Positions 20,604-28,331 of a stretch of 31,719 nt of DNA are shown piece by piece (position 1 is the stretch's first letter; each line of letters begins with the position of its first letter). Under the pieces are notes generated by a model, which was not told the DNA's origin, ran no database searches, and was given only the letters and a program-made list of their open reading frames with translations. Both the position numbers and the translations under genes were made by a program. Source of the DNA: JBDHUV01 sp039809365 (GTDB taxonomy: Bacteria > Patescibacteriota > Microgenomatia > Levybacterales > GWA1-39-11); NCBI GenBank assembly GCA_039809365.1, contig JBDHUV010000001.1:1-31719 (forward strand), given 5' to 3'.

Positions 20604-21800
20604 ATGAACATTCCCCAGTTTTATTCAAATCTTGAAAAAGAAGTAGCAAAAGGTAAAAAGCCAATGGTTATTCAGTCAGGACAAGGAGCATATCTTACCA
20701 TTGATGGGAAAGATAAATTAAATTTTTGTTCTAGTCACTATCTTGGCCTGGCAGAACATTCCCGATTAAAAGAAGCAATCATCGATGCTACTCAAAATTA
20801 TGGTGTTGGTACTGGATATAGAACTCTTGCAGGCACACACACATTACATATCGATCTTGAAAATGCAATTGCAAAATTTAAAGGTACAGAAAAAGCAGTA
20901 GTGTTCTCAAGTGCGTATATGGCCAATGCAGCAGCAATACAAACATTCCTTGGAAAAGAAGATATTGTTATTTCCGATGAGCTTAATCATGCCTCAATTA
21001 TTGATGCAGTTCGAGTAGCAGGGATTAAAAATAAATTTATTTACAAACATAGTGATATGGCAAGTCTTGAAGAACAGTTGAAGCTTGCTAGCGATCTTGG
21101 AAAAACAGCTAAAAGTGATGGGACAGATCCTATTATATTAATAGTAACTGATGGAGTATTCTCTATGGATGGTGATTTAGCGCCATTACCAGATATTGTT
21201 AAACTTGCAAAAAAATATCAAGCACTTACTATGGTTGATGATGCACATGGAGAGGGTGTATTGGGAAGAGGAGGACGGGGAATCGTAGATCATTTTGGTC
21301 TATTGGGTGAAATTGATATCGAAGTAGGAAGCCTTTCAAAAGCTTTTTCAGTAATGGGAGGTTTTATTGCTGGAAAAGAGCCACTCATTGATTATATTAA
21401 CTTAAAAGCACGTCAAAGACTTTTTTCAATTGCATTAACAATTCCCGATACAGCAGCAGCACTTGCAGCAGTAACGTTGTTACTTGAATCAGACTCTGTT
21501 GTTGCAAAACTGTGGGACAATGTAAAATACTTACAAGAAGAATTTAAAAAACGGGGGTTTGATACGGGTAATTCTCAAACACCCATTATCCCAGTTATGT
21601 TAGGTGATGAAGAGGTCGCAAAAGAATTCAGTCGAAAACTTTTCGATTTGGATGTTTTTGCCACCCCTATTGTTTTCCCCATGGTAGCAAAAGGAAAAGC
21701 ACGTATTCGCGTCATAGCTTCTGCTTCTCATTCACCTGAAGATCTTAATAAAGGTCTCAATGCATTTGAAAGAGTTGGAAAAGAATTGGGAGTAATTTAA
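20604..21800 (+). CDS. kbl: 2-amino-3-ketobutyrate CoA ligase (glycine C-acetyltransferase)
   Basis: Cleaves 2-amino-3-ketobutyrate with CoA into glycine and acetyl-CoA, consuming the unstable Tdh product. It is a PLP enzyme of the alpha-oxoamine synthase family, 398 residues, full length. Family marks are LNFCSSHYLGLAEH near the N-terminus, GTGYRTLAGTHTLH, DELNHASIIDA, the PLP-contacting DDAHGEGVLGRGGRG, and Lys246 in SLSKAFSVMGG as the Schiff-base lysine. Related enzymes (BioF, HemA, Spt) share the fold, but adjacency to tdh makes Kbl by far the best call. The ATG is 1 base after the tdh stop (TAATATG), so translation is probably coupled. The next promoter starts at the base after its stop codon. 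Confidence 0.94.
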   Translation: MNIPQFYSNLEKEVAKGKKPMVIQSGQGAYLTIDGKDKLNFCSSHYLGLAEHSRLKEAIIDATQNYGVGTGYRTLAGTHTLHIDLENAIAKFKGTEKAVVFSSAYMANAAAIQTFLGKEDIVISDELNHASIIDAVRVAGIKNKFIYKHSDMASLEEQLKLASDLGKTAKSDGTDPIILIVTDGVFSMDGDLAPLPDIVKLAKKYQALTMVDDAHGEGVLGRGGRGIVDHFGLLGEIDIEVGSLSKAFSVMGGFIAGKEPLIDYINLKARQRLFSIALTIPDTAAALAAVTLLLESDSVVAKLWDNVKYLQEEFKKRGFDTGNSQTPIIPVMLGDEEVAKEFSRKLFDLDVFATPIVFPMVAKGKARIRVIASASHSPEDLNKGLNAFERVGKELGVI

Positions 21801-21829
21801 TTGACAATTATTTATATCCTTGTTAATAT
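21801..21829 (+). promoter_or_regulatory. Promoter of the lysS leader region
   Basis: TTGACA (21801-21806), a 17-base spacer and TAATAT (21824-21829) with TGT just before it (extended -10). Predicted +1 is about 21836, two bases before the ATG of a 14-codon ORF. It begins exactly after the kbl stop codon. Confidence 0.75.
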
Positions 21830-21837
21830 ACCAACAT

Positions 21838-21882
21838 ATGAAAAATATTGTTAATAAATCCTCAAAGAAGTCTAGCTCCTAA
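21838..21882 (+). CDS. Putative Lys/Ser-rich leader peptide (14 codons)
   Basis: The ORF encodes MKNIVNKSSKKSSS and stops at TAA 21880-21882. Four of 14 residues are Lys and five are Ser, with a run of Lys/Ser codons from codon 7 to the end. It starts about 2 bases into a transcript from a consensus promoter, matching the leaderless starts elsewhere in this window. The stop codon directly abuts the 5' arm of an antiterminator hairpin. The downstream genes are lysS and, two genes on, serS, whose products charge exactly these amino acids. I interpret it as a ribosome-stalling leader peptide. AT-rich DNA readily encodes Lys, so the composition alone is not proof, and no homologue can be checked here. 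Confidence 0.6.
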   Translation: MKNIVNKSSKKSSS

Positions 21883-21924
21883 CGGGGTTGTCTCTTTGTT
21901 GTCTAACAAAATAAAGATACCCCG
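21883..21924 (+). promoter_or_regulatory. Putative antiterminator hairpin before lysS
   Basis: CGGGGT (21883-21888) pairs with ACCCCG (21919-21924), and TCTTTGTT (21893-21900) with AATAAAGA (21910-21917, one G-U), giving 14 pairs around a small internal loop. Its 3' arm uses the same ACCCC that forms the 5' arm of the terminator, so the two structures are mutually exclusive. A ribosome at the leader stop codon would cover 21883-21890 and block this hairpin. Confidence 0.6.
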
Positions 21925-21938
21925 AAAGGGGTTTTTTT
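21919..21938 (+). terminator. Intrinsic terminator (attenuator) between kbl and lysS
   Basis: ACCCC (21919-21923) and GGGGT (21928-21932) close a GAAA tetraloop, followed by a run of seven Ts (21932-21938). It would end kbl transcripts and, in the attenuation model, short leader transcripts before lysS. Confidence 0.85.
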
Positions 21939-21952
21939 GTATCTAAATAAGA

Positions 21953-21958
21953 TATAAT
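21953..21958 (+). promoter_or_regulatory. Possible secondary -10 box of lysS
   Basis: TATAAT ends 9 bases before the lysS ATG. The expected -35 position (about 21930-21935) reads GGTTTT, with no match to consensus and inside the terminator, so activity without an activator is doubtful. If active, it would supply lysS independently of the leader. Confidence 0.35.
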
Positions 21959-21967
21959 AGAGAAAAT

Positions 21968-23491
21968 ATGTATTGGTCAGACGAAGTAGCGCAAAAATTA
22001 AAAGAACGAAATTTACCGCTTGAGTGGGTTGACGATATGAAAACCCCAAGTGGTCGTATTCATGTGGGATCACTTATGGGAGTGGTTGTCCATGGATTAG
22101 TACATAGATCCTTAGAGGAGGTTGGAGTAAATACAAAATATACTTATGTATTTGAAAACCATGATCCGATGGATGACATCCCTTCGTATCTTCCTCAGGA
22201 AGAGTACAAACAGTATTTAGGCATGCCATTATATAAAATCCCCTCTCCTGTTGAAGGATATGAAAATTTTGCTGCATACTATGCGCAAGAATTTATGGAT
22301 ACATTTAATGCGTTAGGATTTCATCCAGAGATTTTGTGGACAAAAGACCTGTACATGTCTGGGAAAATGAATGATGGAATTAAAAAAGTTCTTGACCAAG
22401 CAGATGTAATCAGAGACATCTATAAAGAGTTATATAAAAAAGAAGTAGCACAAGATTGGTATCCGTTCCAAGTATATTGTGAGCAGTGCGGAAAAGTATC
22501 TACGACAAGAGTATATAACTGGGATGGAGAGAATGTACACTATCGTTGCCCGATTGATGCAACTGACTGGACTCCTGGATGTGGATATGAAGGCAAAGTC
22601 TCACCATATAGTGATGAAAGTAGGTTTACTGGGAAAATGCCTTGGAAAGTAGAGTGGGCAGTGAAATGGCAAGCTATTGGTGTAACAGTCGAAGGCGCTG
22701 GGAAGGATCATATGAGTAAAGGTGGATCTCACGATCTTGCCACAATGGTTGCAGAAAAAGTACTTAAATATCCTGTTCCCTATCCTGTTGGATATGAATT
22801 TTTACTTATTGGAGGCAAAAAAATGTCATCTTCAAAAGGGAGAGGGTACGCCGCAGCTGATATGCTTCAAATACTACCACCAGAACTCCTTAGGTTTTTA
22901 TTAGTAAAAATGAATATAAAACAGCAGACTAATTTCGATCCTACAGAAGCAGATACAATACCCAAACTTTTTGATGAGTATCAGGAGTATTCTCAACACT
23001 ATTTTGATGATGCAAAAGATGACTATGCCCGAGTTTTTGAACTATCCCAAATAGGAGAGATTCAACAGCCTCCAAGTACTCGTTTTACGACTCTTGCACA
23101 ATGGGTACAGATGCCAAATATGCAGGAAACAATTGAAAAAGAAGGGTTATTGAACTGGGCACCTTATGCCAAATTTTGGTTAGAGAATTTTGCACCAGAA
23201 AAAGATAGATTTACTGTACAAGAAACATTGCCAGAATCAGTGAATGGACTCACTGAGTTACAAAAAGACTATTTAAAAAAACTTGCATCATTGTTAGATG
23301 AGATAAATACTGCAGATCAACTCCAGATTGCATTGTATGATCTTGCAAAAGGGATAAATTTAGGAGGTAAAGAAGCTTTCCAAGCAATTTACACTTCAAT
23401 TTTAGGAAAATCTTCTGGACCAAAAGCAGCGTGGCTCATTTTTTCACTAGACCGTGAATTTGTAAAACAAAGATTTGCGGAAGTCTCATGA
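21968..23491 (+). CDS. lysS: Lysyl-tRNA synthetase, class I (archaeal type)
   Basis: Attaches lysine to tRNA-Lys. It belongs to class I, the form common in archaea and a minority of bacteria, and not to the class II LysRS of most bacteria. The HIGH equivalent is HVGS (residues 32-35) in TPSGRIHVGSL. The KMSKS equivalent is KKMSSSKG near residue 282. Zinc-ligand pairs are visible as CEQC and the later CPIDATDWTPGC. FENHDPMDDIP, AGKDHMSKGGSHD and a helical anticodon-binding C-terminus are also family-typical. At 507 residues it is normal. Its last bases overlap rdgB in ATGA, so the two are translationally coupled. A leader peptide and a terminator lie upstream, which suggests control by attenuation. 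Confidence 0.95.
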   Translation: MYWSDEVAQKLKERNLPLEWVDDMKTPSGRIHVGSLMGVVVHGLVHRSLEEVGVNTKYTYVFENHDPMDDIPSYLPQEEYKQYLGMPLYKIPSPVEGYENFAAYYAQEFMDTFNALGFHPEILWTKDLYMSGKMNDGIKKVLDQADVIRDIYKELYKKEVAQDWYPFQVYCEQCGKVSTTRVYNWDGENVHYRCPIDATDWTPGCGYEGKVSPYSDESRFTGKMPWKVEWAVKWQAIGVTVEGAGKDHMSKGGSHDLATMVAEKVLKYPVPYPVGYEFLLIGGKKMSSSKGRGYAAADMLQILPPELLRFLLVKMNIKQQTNFDPTEADTIPKLFDEYQEYSQHYFDDAKDDYARVFELSQIGEIQQPPSTRFTTLAQWVQMPNMQETIEKEGLLNWAPYAKFWLENFAPEKDRFTVQETLPESVNGLTELQKDYLKKLASLLDEINTADQLQIALYDLAKGINLGGKEAFQAIYTSILGKSSGPKAAWLIFSLDREFVKQRFAEVS

Positions 23492-24036
23492 AGCCGCTTG
23501 TATTTGTAACAAGTAATAAAGATAAAGCAAAAGAAGTTGAAGAAATACTGGGTATTCCTTTAGAAATTAAAAATCTTGAGCTCCCTGAAATACAAGATAT
23601 TGATGTTGAAAAGGTTGTAGAGTATAAAGCGCAACAAGCATTTAATAGAGTAAAAAGTCCAGTGTTAGTAGATGATGCAGGATTATATGTCCATGCATGG
23701 GAAGGTTTTCCAGGTGCATTTATAAAATATATTTTCAATTCGGCAGGATTAGATAAAATGAATAAATGGTTAGAATCAGAGTCTGATAAAAGTATTACAG
23801 TAATAGCAGCACTTGGATATCATGATGGAAATAAAGTACATACATTTACAGGGAAAGTAAAAGCAACGTTTGTTGATCCGAAAGGAGACCAAGGATGGGG
23901 TTTTGATCCCTATATTCTACCTGAAGGTGAGACAGAAACATGGGCACAACAAGGGGGAGAAAAGAAAAATGCTAGTTCACATAGATATAATGCATTAGTA
24001 AATTTTAAAAACTATTTAAATAAATTAGAAAAGTAG
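23488..24036 (+). CDS. rdgB: Ham1/RdgB-type non-canonical purine NTP pyrophosphatase
   Basis: Hydrolyses dITP, XTP and similar deaminated purine nucleotides to monophosphates, keeping them out of DNA and RNA. The order of motifs follows Ham1: VFVTSNKDKAKEVEEIL (residues 5-21), VVEYKAQQAF, VDDAGLYVHAWEGFPGAF, and GWGFDPYILPEG with the following HRYNALVNF. At 182 residues it is close to normal (about 190-200). The SGL segment usual in the family (DDSGL) reads DDAGL, a tolerated change. The ATG overlaps the lysS stop (ATGA), so its translation depends on lysS. serS starts 25 bases after its stop. Confidence 0.9.
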   Translation: MKPLVFVTSNKDKAKEVEEILGIPLEIKNLELPEIQDIDVEKVVEYKAQQAFNRVKSPVLVDDAGLYVHAWEGFPGAFIKYIFNSAGLDKMNKWLESESDKSITVIAALGYHDGNKVHTFTGKVKATFVDPKGDQGWGFDPYILPEGETETWAQQGGEKKNASSHRYNALVNFKNYLNKLEK

Positions 24037-24042
24037 TATAAT
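24037..24042 (+). promoter_or_regulatory. Possible internal -10 box of serS
   Basis: TATAAT begins at the base after the rdgB stop codon and ends 19 bases before the serS ATG. No good -35 is visible. It may give some serS expression apart from lysS-rdgB read-through. No Shine-Dalgarno sequence precedes the ATG. Confidence 0.4.
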
Positions 24043-24061
24043 CCAATTACAAATTTTAAGT

Positions 24062-25297
24062 ATGTTAGATATTAAATATATTCAAGAAAATCCAGAAAAA
24101 GTCCAAGAGGCAGCTCTTGCAAAAGGGATTACGGTTTCAATCGGAGAATTACTTGATGCTGAGAAAGAGTATAGAGAGGTATTTACTCAAGTACAGTCAT
24201 TAAGGGCAGAAAGAAATGCAGCTGCGAAATCACGGGATATAGAAAAAGGCAAAGAAATAAAAGGGAAACTTGAAGAATTAGAGCCTCGGCTTGCTGAACT
24301 GGAAGAAAAAGTTCAAACACTCCTTTGGAATATTCCAAATCCTTCAAAAGATGACGTAAAAGTTGGGAAAGATGATTCAGAGAATGAGATTATTCGTAAA
24401 TTTGGAGAACCAACTACTTTTTCATTTAAACCTCGTGATCATGTAGAACTTGGACAGATGTTGGACATTATAGATATTGAACGGGCAACCAAGATATCTG
24501 GGAGTAGATTTTATTATTTAAAAAATGAAGGAGTTTTGTTAGAACAAGCACTTCTCAGATACGCGCTCGACACATTACTTCCTCAAGGTTTTATACCTAT
24601 TCTTCCTCCTGTTCTTATTACAGAAGATACAATGAAACGACTTGGCTATATGGAAAATGGAGGAGATGAAGATATGTTTAGAATTGAAAAAGATAAACTT
24701 ATTTTAGTTGCTACTGCAGAACAATCAATTGCTCCAATTCATAAAGATGAAACACTTGATGAAGATGAACTTCCAAAAAGATATGTCGGATACTCACCTT
24801 CATTTAGAAGAGAAGCAGGAAGTTATGGAAAAGACACAAGAGGAATCTTAAGAGTTCATCAGTTTAATAAAGTAGAGATGGTGTCATTTGTGAAAAAAGG
24901 AGAAGATGATAAAGAACATGAGTTTCTACTAGGAATTGAAGAGAAGTTTTTTCAAGAATTAGGTATTCCTTACCAAGTATCAAAAATGTGTACGGGTGAT
25001 CTTGGGTTTCCTGCTGCAAGAAAGTATGATATAGAAGCGTGGATTCCTACCCAAGAAAAATACAGAGAAGTTACTTCAGTCTCTACTGTTACAGATTTTC
25101 AAAGTAGAAGATTAAATACAAAGTACAAAACAAAAGATGGAACTGAGTATGTACAGATTTTGAATGGTACAGCATTTTCAATAGGTCGCCCTATTATTGC
25201 GATTTTAGAGAACTTCCAACAAGAAGATGGGACTGTAATTATTCCAGAAGTATTAAGACAGTATACAGGGTTTGATAAAATCTCTCCTAAAAAATAA
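24062..25297 (+). CDS. serS: Seryl-tRNA synthetase
   Basis: A class II synthetase that charges tRNA-Ser (and tRNA-Sec where present). The N-terminus MLDIKYIQENPEKVQEA is characteristic. Residues 28-100 form the long helical hairpin that grips the variable arm of tRNA-Ser, with QSLRAERNAAAK. The class II core has TAEQSIAPIH, motif 2 SPSFRREAGSYGKDTRGILRVHQFNKVEM (given here as SPSFRREAG then RGILRVHQF), and motif 3 NGTAFSIGRPIIAILENFQ. The 411-residue length is standard. It follows rdgB by 25 bases and so is likely within the lysS transcript, with a possible extra -10 just upstream. Confidence 0.95.
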   Translation: MLDIKYIQENPEKVQEAALAKGITVSIGELLDAEKEYREVFTQVQSLRAERNAAAKSRDIEKGKEIKGKLEELEPRLAELEEKVQTLLWNIPNPSKDDVKVGKDDSENEIIRKFGEPTTFSFKPRDHVELGQMLDIIDIERATKISGSRFYYLKNEGVLLEQALLRYALDTLLPQGFIPILPPVLITEDTMKRLGYMENGGDEDMFRIEKDKLILVATAEQSIAPIHKDETLDEDELPKRYVGYSPSFRREAGSYGKDTRGILRVHQFNKVEMVSFVKKGEDDKEHEFLLGIEEKFFQELGIPYQVSKMCTGDLGFPAARKYDIEAWIPTQEKYREVTSVSTVTDFQSRRLNTKYKTKDGTEYVQILNGTAFSIGRPIIAILENFQQEDGTVIIPEVLRQYTGFDKISPKK

Positions 25298-25350
25298 CTT
25301 TTTTGTTTTCAATAGTTGAATTGGTCTGCTAGTTTTAAAGCCATTCGTAG

Positions 25351-25379
25351 TTGTGACAGGAGGCTATTTCTGATAAAAT
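25351..25379 (+). promoter_or_regulatory. Extended -10 promoter of secA
   Basis: TTGTGA (25351-25356), a 17-base spacer and TAAAAT (25374-25379) with TGA just before it. Predicted +1 near 25386 gives an 18-base leader with no clear Shine-Dalgarno sequence. Confidence 0.65.
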
Positions 25380-25403
25380 TGGGAGATTGCGAAGCTAAAT
25401 ATT

Positions 25404-28142
25404 ATGCTTAATTTTGTCTCCAAATATTTCGATTCTAATGACAGGGAATTAAAAAAACTACAGCCTATTGTAGATGAGATCAACTCTCTTGAAAAAGGGA
25501 TGAAAAAACTTAAAGACTCAGACTTCCCTAAAAAAACAAAAGAGTTACAAAAACAAATTGCTGAAGGTACAAGTGTGTACATGGTATTGCCTGAGGCATT
25601 TGCATTGGTTCGTGAAGCAGCAGTTCGTACAATTGGACTGAGACATTATGATGTTCAGATGCTTGCTGCTATTGTTCTTGCACAGGGGAAAGTTGCAGAG
25701 CAAAAAACTGGAGAAGGGAAAACATTGTCTGCTGTTCCGGCATTATATCTCCACGCATTAACAGGAAAATCAGTTCACTTGGTGACGGTGAATGATTATC
25801 TTGCTCGGCGTGATGCAGGATGGATGGGTGCTGTATTCCATTTCCTTGGTATGAGTGTTGCCTCTATTATTAATGATACTTCATATGTATATGACAGTGA
25901 ATATCTTGATGAATCAGCAACTGATTATCGGCTGTCTCATCTGAGACAAATATCCAGAAAAGAGGCATATCAAAAGAATGTTATATACGGTATTAACTCA
26001 GAGTTTGGATTTGATTATCTGCGAGATAACATGAAGTTTGATATTAGTGAAGTTGTACAAGGTGAACATTACTTCTCAGTTGTCGACGAGGTAGACTCTG
26101 TTTTGATCGATGAAGCTCGTACTCCACATATTATCTCAATGCCTGATAGTACACCATCAAACAAATACTATGAATATGCTCAGGTAGTAGAAAAATTACA
26201 AGCAGATACTGATTATAAAATTGATGAAAAATTCAGAACAGCCCATCTTACTGATCATGGTATCTCAAAAATTGAATCATTATTTGGTATTAGAGATATT
26301 TATGAGAAAGATTTTGAGACTGTTTATCATATAGAAGCAGCTTTAAAAGCAAAAACTCTTTATCATCGTAATAAAGAATATATTGTTCGTGAAGGACAGG
26401 TTATCTTAGTTGATGAGTTTACAGGGCGTTTACTTCCAGGAAGAAGACTATCTGAGGGTTTGCATCAGGCGCTTGAAGCAAAAGAAAATGTCCAAGTCCA
26501 GCAAGAATCAAAAACACTTGCAACAGTATCTCTTCAAAACTATTTCCGAATGTATGAAATATTAGCAGGTATGACAGGTACTGCTATTACAGAAGCAGAA
26601 GAGTTTTTCAAGATTTATAAACTAGAGGTAGTTACTATCCCTACGAATAATCCAGTTCAGCGTGTAGATCTTCCTGATCAAATCTATAAAACAGTTCGAG
26701 CAAAATATGCAGCAGTAGTAGTTGAGATTGAGAAAGCACATAAAAAAGGTCAACCAGTATTAATCGGTACAACTTCTATTGAGAAAAATGAGATTATTGC
26801 AGAGTTATTAAAACGTAAGAAAATTCCACATCAAGTATTGAATGCAAAAAATCATTTACAAGAGGCAATGATTATTAGTGAAGCAGGAAGGAAAGGTGCA
26901 GTAACTGTTGCTACAAATATGGCAGGTCGTGGAGTAGATATTATTTTAGGAGGGCAAGCACCTTCTAGTTTTGAGAAAGATTATCAAGGGGATAAAGGAA
27001 AGAAAAAGTTTGAAAAAGAATATGGTGAATGGAAAAAATCTCATGATGCAGTAGTAAATGCAGGTGGACTTTTTGTCATTGGTACTGAAAAACATGAAAG
27101 TAGAAGAATTGATAATCAGTTGAGAGGGAGGTCTGGAAGACAAGGAGACCCTGGTGCCTCTATTTTTATATTATCACTTGAGGATGATCTTATGAGAATT
27201 TTTGGAGGAGATCAGATCGCAAGTATGATGACTCGCTTTAATTTCCCAGAAGATCAACCATTGACTCATGGGCTCGTCACTCGCGTACTTGAACAAGCTC
27301 AAGTGAAAGTTGAAGGATTTAATTTTGAATCGAGAAAAAGAACACTTGATTATGATGATGTTCTTAATAAACAGCGGGAAATTATTTACTCAAGAAGAAG
27401 AAAAATTCTAGAAGGAAAAGAAAATCCCACAGATCACATGATGGAGAGAGTGTATGCAGTTATTGAGCGTTCAGTACTGTTTAATTTAGATGTAAATCAA
27501 GAACAAGGTGGATATAAAAAGATTATTGAAGATTTCACAACGGTAATTAATTTTGATGAGCATTCACAGACTCATTTACTTTCAACAATAGAGGGAAAGC
27601 CTACTGAAGAAGTAATAAAGTTTCTTTATGGGGTTGTAGAAGATATTGAGAAAAAACGTGAGAAAGAATATGGAAGAGAAAATATTGACCAAATTATGAA
27701 AGCGGTCTCTCTGCAGACAATGGACAATTTATGGATGGAACATTTAACTGCAATAGAAGATTTGAGAACTGGGATCAGTCTGAGAGGATTTGCTCAGCGC
27801 GATCCAATTGTAGAGTATAAAAAAGAAGCATTTACGTTATTTGAAACATTAGTAACTTCAATTGATGATGAGATAGTGCATAGAGCATTCCGTATTGATA
27901 TCCAAATACAACACAATCACCAACCTCATACTCATGCAAATGAAGGAGTCACTAACCAATTAGAGTCTGAGATAGGTGCAAAAGGTGTAGAAAAAAATAA
28001 AGAGAAAGCAAAGAAAGTTGAGAAAAAACATGCAAGTCTTAAAAAAGCTGAGAAAATTGGGCGGAATGATCCATGCCCTTGTGGCTCCGGATTGAAATAT
28101 AAGAAATGTGGACTTATTAACTCTCCTCAGCATAGAGCTTAA
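25404..28142 (+). CDS. secA: Preprotein translocase ATPase SecA
   Basis: The motor that drives unfolded preproteins through SecYEG. The Walker A motif is TGEGKT (residues 102-107) in the DEAD-like NBD1. VTVNDYLARRDAGWM, GINSEFGFDYLRDNM and DEVDSVLIDEARTP (about 227) follow. NBD2 has ATNMAGRGVDIILGG and RRIDNQLRGRSGRQGDPG. The helical scaffold and wing are recognisable, with MDNLWMEHLTAIEDLRTGI. The C-terminal SEC-C zinc tail reads NDPCPCGSGLKYKKCG: three cysteines are present, but the residue after the third is Gly where Cys or His normally supplies the fourth ligand. At 912 residues it is full length. It has its own promoter and precedes genes for exported proteins, its likely clients. Confidence 0.97.
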   Translation: MLNFVSKYFDSNDRELKKLQPIVDEINSLEKGMKKLKDSDFPKKTKELQKQIAEGTSVYMVLPEAFALVREAAVRTIGLRHYDVQMLAAIVLAQGKVAEQKTGEGKTLSAVPALYLHALTGKSVHLVTVNDYLARRDAGWMGAVFHFLGMSVASIINDTSYVYDSEYLDESATDYRLSHLRQISRKEAYQKNVIYGINSEFGFDYLRDNMKFDISEVVQGEHYFSVVDEVDSVLIDEARTPHIISMPDSTPSNKYYEYAQVVEKLQADTDYKIDEKFRTAHLTDHGISKIESLFGIRDIYEKDFETVYHIEAALKAKTLYHRNKEYIVREGQVILVDEFTGRLLPGRRLSEGLHQALEAKENVQVQQESKTLATVSLQNYFRMYEILAGMTGTAITEAEEFFKIYKLEVVTIPTNNPVQRVDLPDQIYKTVRAKYAAVVVEIEKAHKKGQPVLIGTTSIEKNEIIAELLKRKKIPHQVLNAKNHLQEAMIISEAGRKGAVTVATNMAGRGVDIILGGQAPSSFEKDYQGDKGKKKFEKEYGEWKKSHDAVVNAGGLFVIGTEKHESRRIDNQLRGRSGRQGDPGASIFILSLEDDLMRIFGGDQIASMMTRFNFPEDQPLTHGLVTRVLEQAQVKVEGFNFESRKRTLDYDDVLNKQREIIYSRRRKILEGKENPTDHMMERVYAVIERSVLFNLDVNQEQGGYKKIIEDFTTVINFDEHSQTHLLSTIEGKPTEEVIKFLYGVVEDIEKKREKEYGRENIDQIMKAVSLQTMDNLWMEHLTAIEDLRTGISLRGFAQRDPIVEYKKEAFTLFETLVTSIDDEIVHRAFRIDIQIQHNHQPHTHANEGVTNQLESEIGAKGVEKNKEKAKKVEKKHASLKKAEKIGRNDPCPCGSGLKYKKCGLINSPQHRA

Positions 28143-28248
28143 TAGCTATTTAATAAGATAGAAAGCTTCTTTAAAAAAATACCCATACATTAAGAAAGTT
28201 GTAATTTTAAAAGTATATCTTGTACTATTAAATAATACGTAGCTTTTC

Positions 28249-28270
28249 ACAGAATATTAGACTGTTCTGT
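28249..28270. repeat. Inverted repeat in the secA to surface-protein gap
   Basis: ACAGAA (28249-28254) and TTCTGT (28265-28270) with a 10-base spacer. It sits in the 189-base gap 28143-28331, which otherwise is AT-rich with no ORF. Near the end of the gap are TTGATT (28282-28287) with TATATG 16 bases later, and TATATA 6 bases before the next ATG. No secA terminator is obvious. Confidence 0.35.
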
Positions 28271-28331
28271 AGTGTTTCTACTTGATTCTCTATAGTGTTT
28301 ATGTATATGCTGAATAGAGTATATAGTTAGA

